Shown one piece after another: positions 16,701 to 26,615 of a DNA stretch of 64,000 bases. Each line of letters begins with the position of its first letter. Within the stretch, counting starts at the first letter, position 1. Source of the DNA: Pirellulales bacterium (lineage in GTDB: Bacteria > Planctomycetota > Planctomycetia > Pirellulales > JANQPP01); contig JANQPP010000081.1 in NCBI GenBank assembly GCA_028289405.1, positions 1 to 64,000 on the forward strand, read 5' to 3'. Both the position numbers and the translations under genes were made by a program. The notes beneath the pieces were generated by a model that saw only the letters and a list, made by a program, of their open reading frames with translations, did not search any database and was not told where the DNA came from.

Positions 16701-17255
16701 TGTCTTTCCTCTAAAATCTCGATATCGATTAGGTCCTGGCTGTAAATCAAGGAATCGAATTTCCAGCATTTGCCCGACCGCATTTGAATAACGGGATATA
16801 TTCGAGTCTCATGCGGCAGCAAGATTGAGTCAATCATCTTGTCCGGGAAAATTCTCACAATCGTTGCCGAGGTGATACGAGATGTTTACTTTTGTAAAGA
16901 ATATGAAACACGGGAGCCAAAACGCCTTAACTTGCTGCCGCGCATCTAGTTTTGCCGGTGAATCTCGGAGATTGTGTCAGGGAGGAAACTTGAAGACGTC
17001 GGCAAAGCTCGTTTCAACATTTCCATACTTTGGGGTGTCGTGGAAGTTGACCCTATCGTTCATTCCATGAGGTTTTCCAGTTTCGCAACGTCGAACAGCC
17101 CCTTGTCGCTGATGCACGACCCGCCACAAGACTCGGGTTTACAGGATCTGCGGACCCCGCCAGAATAATGGGCATGGAACATGGAGACCGGTGGCTGCCG
17201 GCTCCATGTTTGTTTTTTTGGTGAAGATCAAATTTATTTTGGATGAGATAGTGCC
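16701..17255. other. Divergent intergenic region before greA
   Basis: About 550 bases between the divergent PEP-CTERM and greA genes. Apart from the hairpin at 17178-17219, no gene, repeat or regulator site is evident. It should hold both promoters. Confidence 0.5.
17178..17219 (+). terminator. Terminator-like hairpin upstream of greA
   Basis: AACATGGAGACCGG at 17178-17191 pairs with CCGGCTCCATGTT at 17198-17210 (one bulged base), followed by a run of eight T within nine bases at 17211-17219. No gene on the plus strand ends just before it, so it lies within the greA leader. It may be an attenuator of greA or the end of an unseen small RNA. Confidence 0.65.
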
Positions 17256-17741
17256 ATGTCCGAACGCATCCCCATGACGCGCAAGGGTTACAACAAGCTC
17301 AAGGCTGAACTGGACCACATGGAGAACGTGGAGATGCCGGCGGCCGCCGACCGGGTGGCCAGTGCCCGCGCGGAGGGGGATCTCAAGGAAAACGCCGAAT
17401 ACCACGGTGCGCGCGAATCGCAGGGCATGCTGCAAGCCAAAATCAACATCCTGCGGGACAAGCTGGCCCGGGCCATGCTCATGGACATGTCCAACGCGCC
17501 CAAGGATGAGGTCGTGTTCGGGGCGACGGTCGTGGTCAAGGATCTCGACTTCGGCGATAATGAGGAATTCACCCTCGTGGGTGCCGGCGAAGAGGATTAC
17601 GACGACGGCAAAATCTTGGCGACCAGCCCTCTGGGGCAGGGCCTCTTGGGGAAGAAGGTCGGCGAAAAGGCGGAGATTGAAGTGCCCGCCGGCACGTCCC
17701 GCTTCGAGATCCTGGAAATCCGCTTCGACGACGAGGAATAG
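17256..17741 (+). CDS. greA: Transcription elongation factor GreA
   Basis: A 161-residue protein with the standard length and both GreA domains. The N-terminal coiled coil carries [16 protein letters not shown] and, at the tip, the conserved acidic [15 protein letters not shown] motif, which promotes RNA cleavage by stalled polymerase. The C-terminal FKBP-like domain contains [39 protein letters not shown] and the FEILEIRF end. It acts in the cytosol in the secondary channel of RNA polymerase. It is monocistronic, with a terminator-like hairpin in its leader and convergent metH beyond. Confidence 0.97.
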   Translation: MSERIPMTRKGYNKLKAELDHMENVEMPAAADRVASARAEGDLKENAEYHGARESQGMLQAKINILRDKLARAMLMDMSNAPKDEVVFGATVVVKDLDFGDNEEFTLVGAGEEDYDDGKILATSPLGQGLLGKKVGEKAEIEVPAGTSRFEILEIRFDDEE

Positions 17742-17765
17742 TCCTCGAAGGTTTCGTCTGGCCGC

Positions 17766-20700
17766 TTACTCGGGTTCGTACCCCAAATTGGGGGCGAGCC
17801 ATCTTTCCGCTTCCTGCAGCGTGAACCCCTTTCGCTCGGCGTACGAGGCGACCTGCTCGCGCGTGAGGCGGTCCACCGCGAAGTAGCGGGCCTGAGGATG
17901 GGCGAAGTAGAGGCCCGACACGGAGGCGGCGGGTAGCATGGCGAAGGATTCGGTGAGCCGCATGCCGGCGTGCTCCTCGGCCCCAAGCAGCTTCCACAAG
18001 AGATCCTTTTCCGTGTGGTCGGGTTGGGACGGGTAACCCGGCGCGGGCCGAATGCCCCGGTATTTTTCCGCGATCAAATCGTCGTTGCTGAAGGACTCGT
18101 CCGTCCCGTATCCCCAATCCCGGCGAGCCCGTTGGTGCAGGTATTCCGCGAAGGCTTCGGCCAGTCGGTCGGCGAGCGCCTTGACCATGATGCCGCCATA
18201 GTCGTCGTGATCTTTCGCGAACTCCGCTACCATTTCCTCCACGCCATGTCCGGCGGTGACGGCGAACGCGCCCAGGTAGTCTTGTCGCCCGCTCTCAAGC
18301 GGGGCGATGAAATCGGCCAGGGCCAGAAAATGGGATTGCCCCTTTCGCTGCCACTGCTGCCGCAGCGTATGCAGCCGCAGTAATTCTTCTTTTCGCTGGT
18401 CGTCCTTGAACAACACAATATCGTCGCCATCGGAAGCGGCGGGCCAAAATCCGTACACGCCGCGCGCCGTAAGCAAACGCTGGCTGACAATCCGCTGCAA
18501 AAGCTCGTTGGCGTCCGCGTAGATTTTTCGTGCTTCTTCTCCAAAGGTCTCATGCTCAAAGATGCCGGGATACTTCCCCTTCAGTTCCCAGGTCATGAAG
18601 AAGGGAGACCAATCGATGAAGGGGAGCAAGTCTTCGAGTGGTACCTCAGATAGTATGCGCCGGCCCAAAAAAGCGGGTACGGGAATATCCACGGTGGCCC
18701 AGTCGGTGGGGAGTTTATTCGCGACCGCTTCCGCGTAGGGAACCAAATTCGTGTCCTGCCGCTTTTGATGCGAAGTGGCCAAGTCTTCTTGTAGTCGCGA
18801 GTTTTTATCAATGAATTCTTTGCGGCGTTCCTCGTGCAGCAAGTTTTCCACCACGCCCGTGCAGCGAGAGGCATCAAGCACGTGCACGGTAGGCCCCTCG
18901 AACCGTGGCGCGATCTTGACAGCGGTATGTTTCGCGCTGGTGGTGGCGCCGCCGATGAGCAGGGGCCGCTGCCAGCCGAGCCGCTGCATCTCCTTGGCCA
19001 CATGCACCATCTCATCCAGGCTGGGGGTGATCAGCCCGCTGAGGCCCACGATGTCCACGCCCTCCTTCTCTGCTGCTTCCAGAATCGTTTCGCAGGGGAC
19101 CATCACGCCCAGGTCGATCACTTCATAATTGTTGCAGCCGAGGACCACGCCCACGATGTTCTTGCCGATGTCATGCACGTCCCCTTTTACGGTCGCCAGC
19201 AGGACCTTGCCACGAGGCTTGGCGCTTTCACTGGCCGACTTCTCTTGCTCCATGTAGGGGAGCAAGTAAGCCACGGCCTTCTTCATGACCCGCGCACTCT
19301 TCACCACTTGCGGAAGGAACATCTTTCCCGATCCAAACAGATCGCCCACGACCTGCATGCCGTCCATCAGCGGGCCTTCGATGATTTGCAGGCAGGCGCC
19401 GTACTTCTGGCGGGCCTCCTCCACATCCGCGTCGATGTAGTCCACGATGCCTTTGACGAGCGCGTGCGAGAGCCGCTGTTCCACGGGGTTATTCCGCCAC
19501 TCCGCATCGGCGGTGGTGGCTTCCTTACCTTTGCCTTTGACCGTTTCCGCGTAGCTGATCAGCCGTTCGGTGGCATCCTCGCGGCGATTGAAGAGGACGT
19601 CCTCCACGCGGTCGCGGAGGTCGGTGGGAATCTCTTCATATACTTCGAGCTGGCCGGCATTGACGATGCCCATGTCGAGCCCTGCGCCGATGGCGTGATA
19701 CAGGAAGACAGCGTGCATCGCCTCGCGGACGACGTTGTTGCCCCGGAAGGAGAACGAGATGTTGCTCACCCCCCCGGAGACCTTGGCCAGCGGCATGAGG
19801 CGCTTGATTTCCCGCGTCGCCTCGATGAAGTTCACCGCGTAATCGTTGTGCTCCTCGATCCCCGTGGCGACGGTGAGAATATTCGGATCGAAAATGATAT
19901 CGGTGGGCGGGAAGCCGATTTCCTCGGTCAACAGGCGGTAAGCCCGCTGGCAGATCCGCACCTTGTCTTCCTTGGTCACGGCTTGGCCCTCTTCATCGAA
20001 GGCCATCACCACCACGGCGGCGCCAAACCGCCGCAGCAGTCGGGCACGCTGGAGAAACGTCTCCTCTCCGTCCTTCAGGCTGATCGAGTTCACGATCGCC
20101 TTGCCTTGCACGCATTTCAGCCCCGCCTCGATGATCGACCAGCGAGAACTATCGATCATGATCGGCACGCTGGAAATGTCCGGTTCCGCGGCCAGCAGAT
20201 TCAGAAACCGGGTCATGGCCGCTTCCCCGTCGAGCATGCCCTCGTCCATGTTGACATCCAGGGCGTTGGCGCCTCCTTCCACCTGCGCGCGGGCCACGGA
20301 GACCGCTTCCTCGTAATCATCGTTGAGGATCAGCCGGGCAAACTTTTTGGAGCCGGTGACGTTCGTCCGCTCGCCGATGAGCATGAAATTGCTATCCTCA
20401 GCCAGTGCGAAGGCATCGAGGCCGCTGAACCGGGTCATCGGTTTTTCTTTGGGCGGCTCGCGCGGCGGCACGTCTTTCACCGCTTCCGCGATGGCGGCGA
20501 TGTGTTCCGGTGTGCTTCCGCAGCAACCACCCACGATATTCAGCCAGCCTTGCCGAGCGAAATCCCCTAACGTGGCCGACATTTCCTGCGGTGTTTCGTC
20601 GAAACCGCCGAATTCGTTCGGCAGTCCCGCGTTGGGATGGCAGCTCGCGTAACAAGGCGCGATTCGCGACAACTCCTCGACGTAGGGCCGCATCAGTTCC

Positions 20701-21470
20701 GGGCCGAGCGCGCAGTTGATGCCGATGCTGAGCATGTCGAAATGCGAAACGGAGATCCAAAAAGCTTCCAACGTCTGGCCCGTGAGCGTGCGGTTGCTCC
20801 CCTTTTGCGTGAACGTCACGGAGACCATCACCGGCAAGCGGATTCCCTGATCCTCGAAATATTGGTCGATGGCGAACAGGCATGCCTTGAGGTTCAGCGT
20901 GTCGAACGTGGTCTCGGGAAAGAGCAGATCCGCGCCCCCTTCGACCAGCCCGGCGGTCTGCTCGTAGTACGCTTCGACCAGTTCATCGAAGGTGACAAGC
21001 CGCGCGCCGGGATCGTTCACGTCGCGGGACATGGAAGCCGTTTTATTCGTCGGACCGAGGGAGCCAGCCACGAAGCGGGGCCGCTCCGGCGTGAGCGCCG
21101 TGATCTCGTCGGCGGCTTGCCGGGCACAGCGGGCGGCGGCCACGTTGAGTTCCCGGGCCAGTTCGGACATGCCGTAGTCGGCCAGGGAGATGGAGGTAGA
21201 GTTGAAGGAATTCGTCTCCAAGATATCCGCCCCGGCTTGGAGATATTGCCGATGAATCTCGGTGATGGCCTCCGGCTGTGTCAGACACAACAAATCGTTG
21301 TTGCCTTGCAGGTCGCTCGGGTGATCACGAAATCGTGTGCCACGAAAATCGGCCTCGGTGAACTTGCGAGCCTGGATCATCGTGCCCATCGCGCCATCCA
21401 AGACCAGGATCCGCTGGGCCAGTAAATTTTCCAGCAGGGTTCGTGTATCGTGTTGCTCTAGTGTTGCCAT
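17766..21470 (-). CDS. metH: Cobalamin-dependent methionine synthase MetH
   Basis: A 1234-residue enzyme that moves the methyl group of methyl-tetrahydrofolate through cobalamin to homocysteine. All four modules are present: the homocysteine domain with the zinc cysteines Cys253 (INCALG), Cys316 and Cys317 ([10 protein letters not shown]); the pterin domain starting at [14 protein letters not shown]; the cobalamin domain with [14 protein letters not shown] (His about 766 binds cobalt); and the reactivation domain ending with [15 protein letters not shown] and [16 protein letters not shown]. The ATG at 21470 fits the family start ([15 protein letters not shown] follows); upstream in-frame starts would add a non-conserved extension. 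No cobalamin riboswitch was recognised upstream. Confidence 0.97.
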   Translation of the reverse strand: MATLEQHDTRTLLENLLAQRILVLDGAMGTMIQARKFTEADFRGTRFRDHPSDLQGNNDLLCLTQPEAITEIHRQYLQAGADILETNSFNSTSISLADYGMSELARELNVAAARCARQAADEITALTPERPRFVAGSLGPTNKTASMSRDVNDPGARLVTFDELVEAYYEQTAGLVEGGADLLFPETTFDTLNLKACLFAIDQYFEDQGIRLPVMVSVTFTQKGSNRTLTGQTLEAFWISVSHFDMLSIGINCALGPELMRPYVEELSRIAPCYASCHPNAGLPNEFGGFDETPQEMSATLGDFARQGWLNIVGGCCGSTPEHIAAIAEAVKDVPPREPPKEKPMTRFSGLDAFALAEDSNFMLIGERTNVTGSKKFARLILNDDYEEAVSVARAQVEGGANALDVNMDEGMLDGEAAMTRFLNLLAAEPDISSVPIMIDSSRWSIIEAGLKCVQGKAIVNSISLKDGEETFLQRARLLRRFGAAVVVMAFDEEGQAVTKEDKVRICQRAYRLLTEEIGFPPTDIIFDPNILTVATGIEEHNDYAVNFIEATREIKRLMPLAKVSGGVSNISFSFRGNNVVREAMHAVFLYHAIGAGLDMGIVNAGQLEVYEEIPTDLRDRVEDVLFNRREDATERLISYAETVKGKGKEATTADAEWRNNPVEQRLSHALVKGIVDYIDADVEEARQKYGACLQIIEGPLMDGMQVVGDLFGSGKMFLPQVVKSARVMKKAVAYLLPYMEQEKSASESAKPRGKVLLATVKGDVHDIGKNIVGVVLGCNNYEVIDLGVMVPCETILEAAEKEGVDIVGLSGLITPSLDEMVHVAKEMQRLGWQRPLLIGGATTSAKHTAVKIAPRFEGPTVHVLDASRCTGVVENLLHEERRKEFIDKNSRLQEDLATSHQKRQDTNLVPYAEAVANKLPTDWATVDIPVPAFLGRRILSEVPLEDLLPFIDWSPFFMTWELKGKYPGIFEHETFGEEARKIYADANELLQRIVSQRLLTARGVYGFWPAASDGDDIVLFKDDQRKEELLRLHTLRQQWQRKGQSHFLALADFIAPLESGRQDYLGAFAVTAGHGVEEMVAEFAKDHDDYGGIMVKALADRLAEAFAEYLHQRARRDWGYGTDESFSNDDLIAEKYRGIRPAPGYPSQPDHTEKDLLWKLLGAEEHAGMRLTESFAMLPAASVSGLYFAHPQARYFAVDRLTREQVASYAERKGFTLQEAERWLAPNLGYEPE

Positions 21471-21636
21471 GAAGCCAGACGGTTCGTGAGAGTTTTTTTG
21501 GAAGCGGGAATGACCCCGCGACGGCTCGAATGCCGGGAAGTGCCACGCTACCAGAGGAAATGGACAACCGCCGCGCGGCAACTGGCAGGGGCGTGAATTG
21601 ACTATTGCCAATATAGCATTTCACGGCCTGTGCCAG

Positions 21637-21879
21637 CTATGGCGGATCGTACCCGCCCGGATGAAACGGATGGCAGCGGCCAATCCGCCGGATTCCTCTC
21701 CAGGCCCCCCGCCAGGGACCATATTTCTCCACGGCCCCGATGAAGTAAGCACTGCAGGAGGGGTGAAACCGGCAGTTGCGGCCCAGCCAGGGGCTCAAGA
21801 GGTATTGATAGCCGCGCACCAGGCCGATGAGCGCCACGGCCGGCCATTCGCGGAAAACCTTCGTCAATGCCGTGGTCAT
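21637..21879 (-). CDS. yidD: Membrane protein insertion efficiency factor YidD
   Basis: An 80-residue protein of the YidD family, which helps YidC insert inner-membrane proteins. Typical features are the amphipathic N-terminal helix ([19 protein letters not shown]), the conserved [11 protein letters not shown] motif and a basic [19 protein letters not shown] end. Its ATG overlaps the stop codon of rnpA by four bases (ATGA), so translation is coupled. The usual neighbour yidC is not seen here. Confidence 0.93.
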   Translation of the reverse strand: MTTALTKVFREWPAVALIGLVRGYQYLLSPWLGRNCRFHPSCSAYFIGAVEKYGPWRGAWRGIRRIGRCHPFHPGGYDPP

Positions 21880-22331
21880 GACGAGGGCCTTTCCAGGCGG
21901 CGCGCCAGCCGTGCCGTCAATTTTTTGAGAGAACTTTGGGCCTCCGCGAGCGTTGGCTGTTCGGCGCGTCGCGGCACGATCACCCAATCGAAGCCGACTG
22001 GCAATTCATGCCGCGTGAGCCGGAACGCCTCGCGCAGCATACGTTTCCACCGATGTCGTGAAACGGAGTTGCCCACCTTCCGCCGTGACACGGACAGACC
22101 CAACCGGGAAAACGAAAGGCCATTCCGCGCGGCGAATACCGTCATTACCGAGTCCGACGCTGCTTGCCGCTGCCCGAAGACGTGCTGATACTCTTGCCCG
22201 CTGGTTAAGCGGCAATCACGCGGGAAGCCAAAGCCCGGCTGGGACTCCGGCGGGTCCGCAGCCTTTTGAGGCACAGTCGCCGAGGTTTCGTTTCGGTGTT
22301 CCCGTGATGCCATGGAACTGCCGGTTACCAT
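21876..22331 (-). CDS. rnpA: Ribonuclease P protein component
   Basis: About 151 residues that bind the RNA subunit of RNase P and help remove tRNA 5' leaders. The C-terminal 120 residues carry the family pattern: a [19 protein letters not shown] start, then the RNR-type basic motif in [24 protein letters not shown]. The N-terminal 25 residues are an extension. The ATG at 22331 overlaps the end of the dnaJ gene by seven bases (GGGA nine bases upstream); an ATG at 22313 is an alternative. It lies between dnaJ and yidD and shares their transcript. The rpmH gene that normally precedes rnpA is missing. Confidence 0.92.
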   Translation of the reverse strand: MVTGSSMASREHRNETSATVPQKAADPPESQPGFGFPRDCRLTSGQEYQHVFGQRQAASDSVMTVFAARNGLSFSRLGLSVSRRKVGNSVSRHRWKRMLREAFRLTRHELPVGFDWVIVPRRAEQPTLAEAQSSLKKLTARLARRLERPSS

Positions 22332-23287
22332 TTCAATTCCCGACGAGCATCCATCTGGGCCTGTTTGTCGAATTCTCGCGCCGCTTCGCAGGCCTTGTCC
22401 GAGATATTCTTGGGCAAGACGATCGTCACCTCGGCAAACAGGTCTCCCGGTTCCTTGCCTTGTGGAGCGACGCCTTGGCCACGAATTCGCAGCTTGGAAC
22501 CGCTGGAGGTTCCCGGAGGCACTTGCACGGTGACGGTACCTTTCGGCGTGGGCACGTCCACTTTGGCGCCGAGAACGGCTTCCGCCACGGTGACCGGGAG
22601 CGTAACGTCGAGACTTCGCCCCCGGCGGCGAAAATGTGGATGCGGCAGAACCTGCACGCGGATCAATAGATCTCCCGCCGAACCGTCGCCCCGTTTCACG
22701 CCTTGGCCACGGAGACGAATGGTTTGGCCGTCCTCGATCCCGGCCGGGATTTTGACATTCAACGTCTCGGTCTGTCCCGATTCCCGCTGCACGGAGAGCT
22801 GCACTTGTCCGCCGCTGACGGCGGTGGTGAAAGGTACGGAGATATGATGATGGAGGTCGCTGGCCGGTTGTTCGCGTGTACGGGAGGGCCGCCGTTTGCC
22901 CGCCGTGCGGAACTGCGAGAAAAAGTCCCCGAAGCCGCCCCCTCCCTGTGCCGCTCCTCCGCCAAATTGCTCCCCGAATATCTGTGAGAGGTCCAAGTCC
23001 TCGAACCCTTCGGGAGCACCGCCGGTCCAAGAGTAGTTACGTGGGCCGCCGCCACCTCCCGCTCCCACCGACTCGAAGGCCGCGCCGTAGCGGTCATATT
23101 TCTTCCGCTTTTCCGGGTCCTTGAGCACCTCGAATGCCTGCTGCACTTCTTGGAACTTTTTTTTGGCATCCTCGCCCGGATTCACGTCGGGATGGTATTT
23201 TCGGGCCAGCTTCAAGTACGCCTTGTGGATTTCATCATCCGACGCGCCCTTTTTGATGTCCAGAATCTCGTAATAATCTTTAGCCAT
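22325..23287 (-). CDS. DnaJ-type co-chaperone (CbpA-like)
   Basis: A 320-residue Hsp40 protein. Residues 1-70 are a J domain with HPD at 32-34 that stimulates DnaK ATPase. A Gly/Phe-rich linker follows (about 75-130). The rest has two DnaJ C-terminal beta domains (DLHHHISVPFTTAVSGGQ, LNVKIPAGIEDGQTIRLRG, GDLLIRVQVLPHPHFRR, KVDVPTPKGTVTVQVPPG). The four-cysteine zinc finger of class A DnaJ is absent, as in CbpA-like class B members. AGG lies upstream of the ATG. It is the first gene of an operon with rnpA and yidD. Confidence 0.92.
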   Translation of the reverse strand: MAKDYYEILDIKKGASDDEIHKAYLKLARKYHPDVNPGEDAKKKFQEVQQAFEVLKDPEKRKKYDRYGAAFESVGAGGGGGPRNYSWTGGAPEGFEDLDLSQIFGEQFGGGAAQGGGGFGDFFSQFRTAGKRRPSRTREQPASDLHHHISVPFTTAVSGGQVQLSVQRESGQTETLNVKIPAGIEDGQTIRLRGQGVKRGDGSAGDLLIRVQVLPHPHFRRRGRSLDVTLPVTVAEAVLGAKVDVPTPKGTVTVQVPPGTSSGSKLRIRGQGVAPQGKEPGDLFAEVTIVLPKNISDKACEAAREFDKQAQMDARRELKW

Positions 23288-23581
23288 CCTAGTCCACGGG
23301 AAAGATAAATTGACTTCGGTTCTCTGTCGTCATTTCGCGGCGAGGCTGCTTCCTCGGAGGAGTCCACATTTTTCGGGCGAAATTTTGACAGCTAAGGCAA
23401 TTCTCGCACGGAGCCGGCCACCCTATGTTGGCATTCTACGTCCTTCCGAGGCTAGAGCGAAAGGGATTCGGCGTGCGGTAATCCGGCTGCTTCCATGGGG
23501 AGCATCGACATTTAGCCTCTGGCTGGCTACCAAAGATTACGTCATGGCCCAATCTCCTTGATTCGAGTGTCGATCACGAAC

Positions 23582-25021
23582 ATGGGCGATTCTTCTCGCG
23601 ACTTTTCGCCGATTTGGTATGAGATTGAGCCGCCGCCCGATCCAGAGGAGGTTTGGCTGCGGTGGTGCGGGATGCCCGGCTGCTTGTTTTTGGATAGCGC
23701 GTTGCGGGATCCCCGCTTGGGGCGGTACTCCTTCGTGATGGCGGACCCCGTGGCGTGGCACGACGCTGCGGAGGGAGTAAAGCAGACTTGGGATTGGCTA
23801 ACGCATTGGCTCGGCCGCACGCACACCGATGCCGTGCCAGGGCTGCCGCCCTTTCAAGGCGGGGTAGCGGGACTGTTCGGATACGACTTCGGACGCGAAT
23901 TCGAAGCGATTCCGCCACCGAGCCACGATGAATTCGGCCTGCCCCCCTCCGCCTTGGGGGTCTACGACGTGGTGGCCGCCTTCGACCATTCCACGAACCG
24001 CTGCTGGCTGATTTCCCAAGGATTCCCGGAAACGGATCCGCGCGGGCGCGCGGAACGGGCCCGCGAGCGGTTGGCTGAATTTCGCGAACGTCTGCTCGGC
24101 CCCGCGCCGCCACATGTGGAACGCAATAATGCCCCACCGCTGCCCCTCGACGAATTGGCTCCATCCTGGCCCGTGGCGGACCAGCCGGGACTGCGGAGCA
24201 ATTTCGATCGCGATGCCTATCACTGCTTGGTGGAACGGGCCATTGAGTACATTCGCGCGGGCGATATCTTCCAAGTCAATCTGGCCCAAAGGCTTCTCTG
24301 CCCGGCGCGGGACGATGCCGTGGATTTGTACCGCCGGTTACGCAAACGCAATCCCGCGCCCTTCGCCGCCTATTTCGACCTGGGAGACTTTCAAATCGCC
24401 AGCGCTTCGCCGGAACGTTTCTTGTGCCTCCGCGATGGCCAGGTGGAAGCCCGCCCCATCAAAGGCACCCGGCCCATCCTCGCCCGGCCCGAGGCGGATC
24501 TGTTCGCGGGAGATGATTTGCGGGCAAGCGCAAAGGACCGCGCCGAGAACGTGATGATCGTGGACCTGTTGCGGAACGATTTGGCCCGCGTATGCCGGCC
24601 GGAGAGCATCCGCGTTCCGCAGCTTTGCGAGATCGAGACTTACCAATATGTCCAACATCTGGTTTCGGTGATCACCGGCCAACTGAACGCGGAGGCCAAA
24701 GTGATCGATTTGCTGGAGGCTACCTTTCCGGGAGGATCTATCACCGGCGCGCCGAAGATTCGCGCCATGGAGATCATCTCCGAATTGGAACCGACCGCCC
24801 GAGGCGCCTATTGCGGCGGCATCGGCTACTTCAGCGCCGATGGCGGGATGGATATGAATATTCTGATTCGCACGATCACCGCGGGCCGGGGATGGTGGCA
24901 AGCGCCGGTGGGTGGAGGCATCGTGGCGGCCAGCCAGCCGGCCCCAGAGTACGCGGAAACCTGGCACAAGGCGGAAGGGCTGCTGCGGGCCATGATTGGC
25001 GATGAAGCGGCCCGCCGGTAG
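23582..25021 (+). CDS. pabB: Aminodeoxychorismate synthase component I (PabB-type)
   Basis: A 479-residue chorismate-binding enzyme. The C-terminal two-thirds carry the chorismatase signature: FQVNLAQRL, SASPERFL, then PIKGTRP (Lys about 294), DLLRNDLARV and FPGGSITGAPKIRAMEII. Lysine instead of alanine in this motif is known to mark aminodeoxychorismate synthase (4-aminobenzoate pathway) rather than anthranilate synthase. The start used is the ATG at 23582; a TTG at 23558 is also in frame. The glutamine amidotransferase gene follows directly, so the two should form one complex giving 4-amino-4-deoxychorismate for folate and perhaps for methanopterin. Confidence 0.9.
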   Translation: MGDSSRDFSPIWYEIEPPPDPEEVWLRWCGMPGCLFLDSALRDPRLGRYSFVMADPVAWHDAAEGVKQTWDWLTHWLGRTHTDAVPGLPPFQGGVAGLFGYDFGREFEAIPPPSHDEFGLPPSALGVYDVVAAFDHSTNRCWLISQGFPETDPRGRAERARERLAEFRERLLGPAPPHVERNNAPPLPLDELAPSWPVADQPGLRSNFDRDAYHCLVERAIEYIRAGDIFQVNLAQRLLCPARDDAVDLYRRLRKRNPAPFAAYFDLGDFQIASASPERFLCLRDGQVEARPIKGTRPILARPEADLFAGDDLRASAKDRAENVMIVDLLRNDLARVCRPESIRVPQLCEIETYQYVQHLVSVITGQLNAEAKVIDLLEATFPGGSITGAPKIRAMEIISELEPTARGAYCGGIGYFSADGGMDMNILIRTITAGRGWWQAPVGGGIVAASQPAPEYAETWHKAEGLLRAMIGDEAARR

Positions 25022-25098
25022 AATTCTTGAAATCCAGCGCCGATTTGACACGCTTACTTCCAGCATCGCTTCGCTCATTTTCCACGGACCGTTGCCCG

Positions 25099-25761
25099 TT
25101 GATCCTCGTCATTGACAACTACGACAGCTTCGTCTTCAACCTAGCTCGCTACCTGCAACAGCTTGGGCAACAGACGCACGTATTGCGGAACGACGAGTTG
25201 CATCAATTCCAAGATCGCGAAGGCGATTTTCGTGCGGCGGTGATCTCGCCCGGTCCCGGCACGCCGCAGCAAGCCGGCGGCTGCGTGGAATTCGTGCGAC
25301 GTTACTCGGGCCGATTGCCCCTGTTGGGAATTTGCCTGGGACATCAGGTCATCGCGGAGGCATTTGGCGGACACGTCGTGCGAGCCAGCGAGCCGGTCCA
25401 TGGACGCGCGGACCCGATGTATCACGACGGCGACGAAATGTTCCGCGACATGCCCAGCCCCTTTCTCGCAACGCGATACCATTCCTTGGCGGTCGAGCGG
25501 ACGTCAATGCCCGATTGCCTGCAAACCACGGCGCGCACTGGCGACAGGACCATCATGGCGCTGCGGCACCGAGACCATCTGACTGTCGGGTTGCAGTTCC
25601 ATCCGGAGTCGATCTTGACCCAAGGCGGCTATCGCCTGCTGGCGAATTTTCTCGATCTGGCCGGCATCCCGCGCGGCGAGCCGCCGCTGCCCGAATGGAC
25701 GCCTCCCACGCCGCATATGGCGCTGCCGCCTGCGGTCCGAGGAGCCCCTTGCACTTTTTGA
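25099..25761 (+). CDS. pabA: Glutamine amidotransferase component II (PabA/TrpG-type)
   Basis: A class I glutamine amidotransferase of about 220 residues that supplies ammonia to the partner chorismate enzyme. Motifs: ILVIDNYDSFVFNL at the start, VISPGPGTP, the nucleophile loop LLGICLGHQVIAEAFGG (Cys about 79), RYHSLAV and LQFHPESILT with the catalytic His and Glu. No ATG exists upstream; the TTG at 25099 puts the start where the family begins, while a TTG at 25027 would add 24 residues. An extra C-terminal tail of about 30 residues is Pro-rich. It follows pabB with under 80 bases between them. Confidence 0.88.
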   Translation: MILVIDNYDSFVFNLARYLQQLGQQTHVLRNDELHQFQDREGDFRAAVISPGPGTPQQAGGCVEFVRRYSGRLPLLGICLGHQVIAEAFGGHVVRASEPVHGRADPMYHDGDEMFRDMPSPFLATRYHSLAVERTSMPDCLQTTARTGDRTIMALRHRDHLTVGLQFHPESILTQGGYRLLANFLDLAGIPRGEPPLPEWTPPTPHMALPPAVRGAPCTF

Positions 25762-25805
25762 TTCGCACACGCTGACGCGCGCCTCCGACGCGCCCTACCG
25801 GAGAG

Positions 25806-26399
25806 ATGTCCGTGATCTTGGAAGGGATTGTCACCTCGCTCAACGACGATGGAACGACGAACATCGCGCCGATGGGTCCCTGGGTGAACGAAAACCTATC
25901 GGAGCTGGTGATCCGCCCTTTCCAGTCCTCGCGGACGTATGCCAACCTCAAACGGACCGCCCGAGGCGTGTTTCACGTGACCGATGACGTGGAATTTCTG
26001 GCCCGCGCGGCCTTGAACCGGTGGCAGACCGCGCCCAGCCTGATCACGCATGCCCGCTATCCCCGGCTGATCTTGTCCGAAGCTTGCCGCTGGTATGGCT
26101 TCGAGATTGTGGGTGTGGAGGACACGCCACCGCGAGCCCGCTTTGTCTGCACGGTGCAAGAGGCGGGCCGCTTGCGGGATTTTCTCGGTTTCAACCGGGC
26201 CAAGCACGCCGTGGTGGAGGCGGCCATCTTGGCCACACGGGTCGGCATTCTCCCCGACGTACACATTTCGACGGAACTGGAACGCCTTCAGCCGCTGATC
26301 GGCAAGACCGGCGGTGACCAAGAGCGCCGTGCCTTCGAGCTGGTAAGCACGTTTGTCCGCGAGCGCCTCATACTCCCCGCCGCGCCGCCAGAAGCGTGA
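25806..26399 (+). CDS. DUF447 family protein
   Basis: A 197-residue protein matching the DUF447 family (FMN-binding split-barrel-like fold): an N-terminal ILEGIVTSLNDDGTTNIAPMGPWV strand pair, LVIRPFQSSRTYANLKRT, GVFHVTDDVEFLARAAL, and a C-terminal region FNRAKHAVVEAAILATRVGI. In archaea and in methylotrophic and planctomycete genomes this family is linked to tetrahydromethanopterin-related C1 metabolism; its reaction is not settled as far as I know. GGAGAG precedes the ATG. It lies 45 bases after pabA, which makes 4-aminobenzoate, a building block of methanopterin. This supports a shared role but does not prove it. Confidence 0.8.
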   Translation: MSVILEGIVTSLNDDGTTNIAPMGPWVNENLSELVIRPFQSSRTYANLKRTARGVFHVTDDVEFLARAALNRWQTAPSLITHARYPRLILSEACRWYGFEIVGVEDTPPRARFVCTVQEAGRLRDFLGFNRAKHAVVEAAILATRVGILPDVHISTELERLQPLIGKTGGDQERRAFELVSTFVRERLILPAAPPEA

Positions 26400-26615
26400 A
26401 GCGGCGGGCCTTCACCTGCTGGAAAGATCCACTCTGGTAAAATTTGCCGGCTGTGACGCTTGTGCGGCCAGGGGCCGGCTGGCGCGGACATTCGGCCTGT
26501 ATCAGCTTGAACGCTCGCGCGGCTTCGGCCGATAGAAGAGCATGTACCCTTTACATATTTCCTGGCGCCGCCCCTTCACGGTGCCTTTGCCGCAGGAATT
26601 TAGGCGGAAGTCGTC

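Noticed and set aside
18834-20570. A 578-residue plus-strand open frame
   Set aside because: It lies wholly antisense to metH, is rich in His, Arg and Gly, and has no known domain. It is a shadow caused by high GC content.
22332-23030. Upstream extension of the rnpA frame
   Set aside because: The frame stays open through dnaJ, but the sequence is Arg/Gly/Ser-rich noise and dnaJ is clearly the true gene there.
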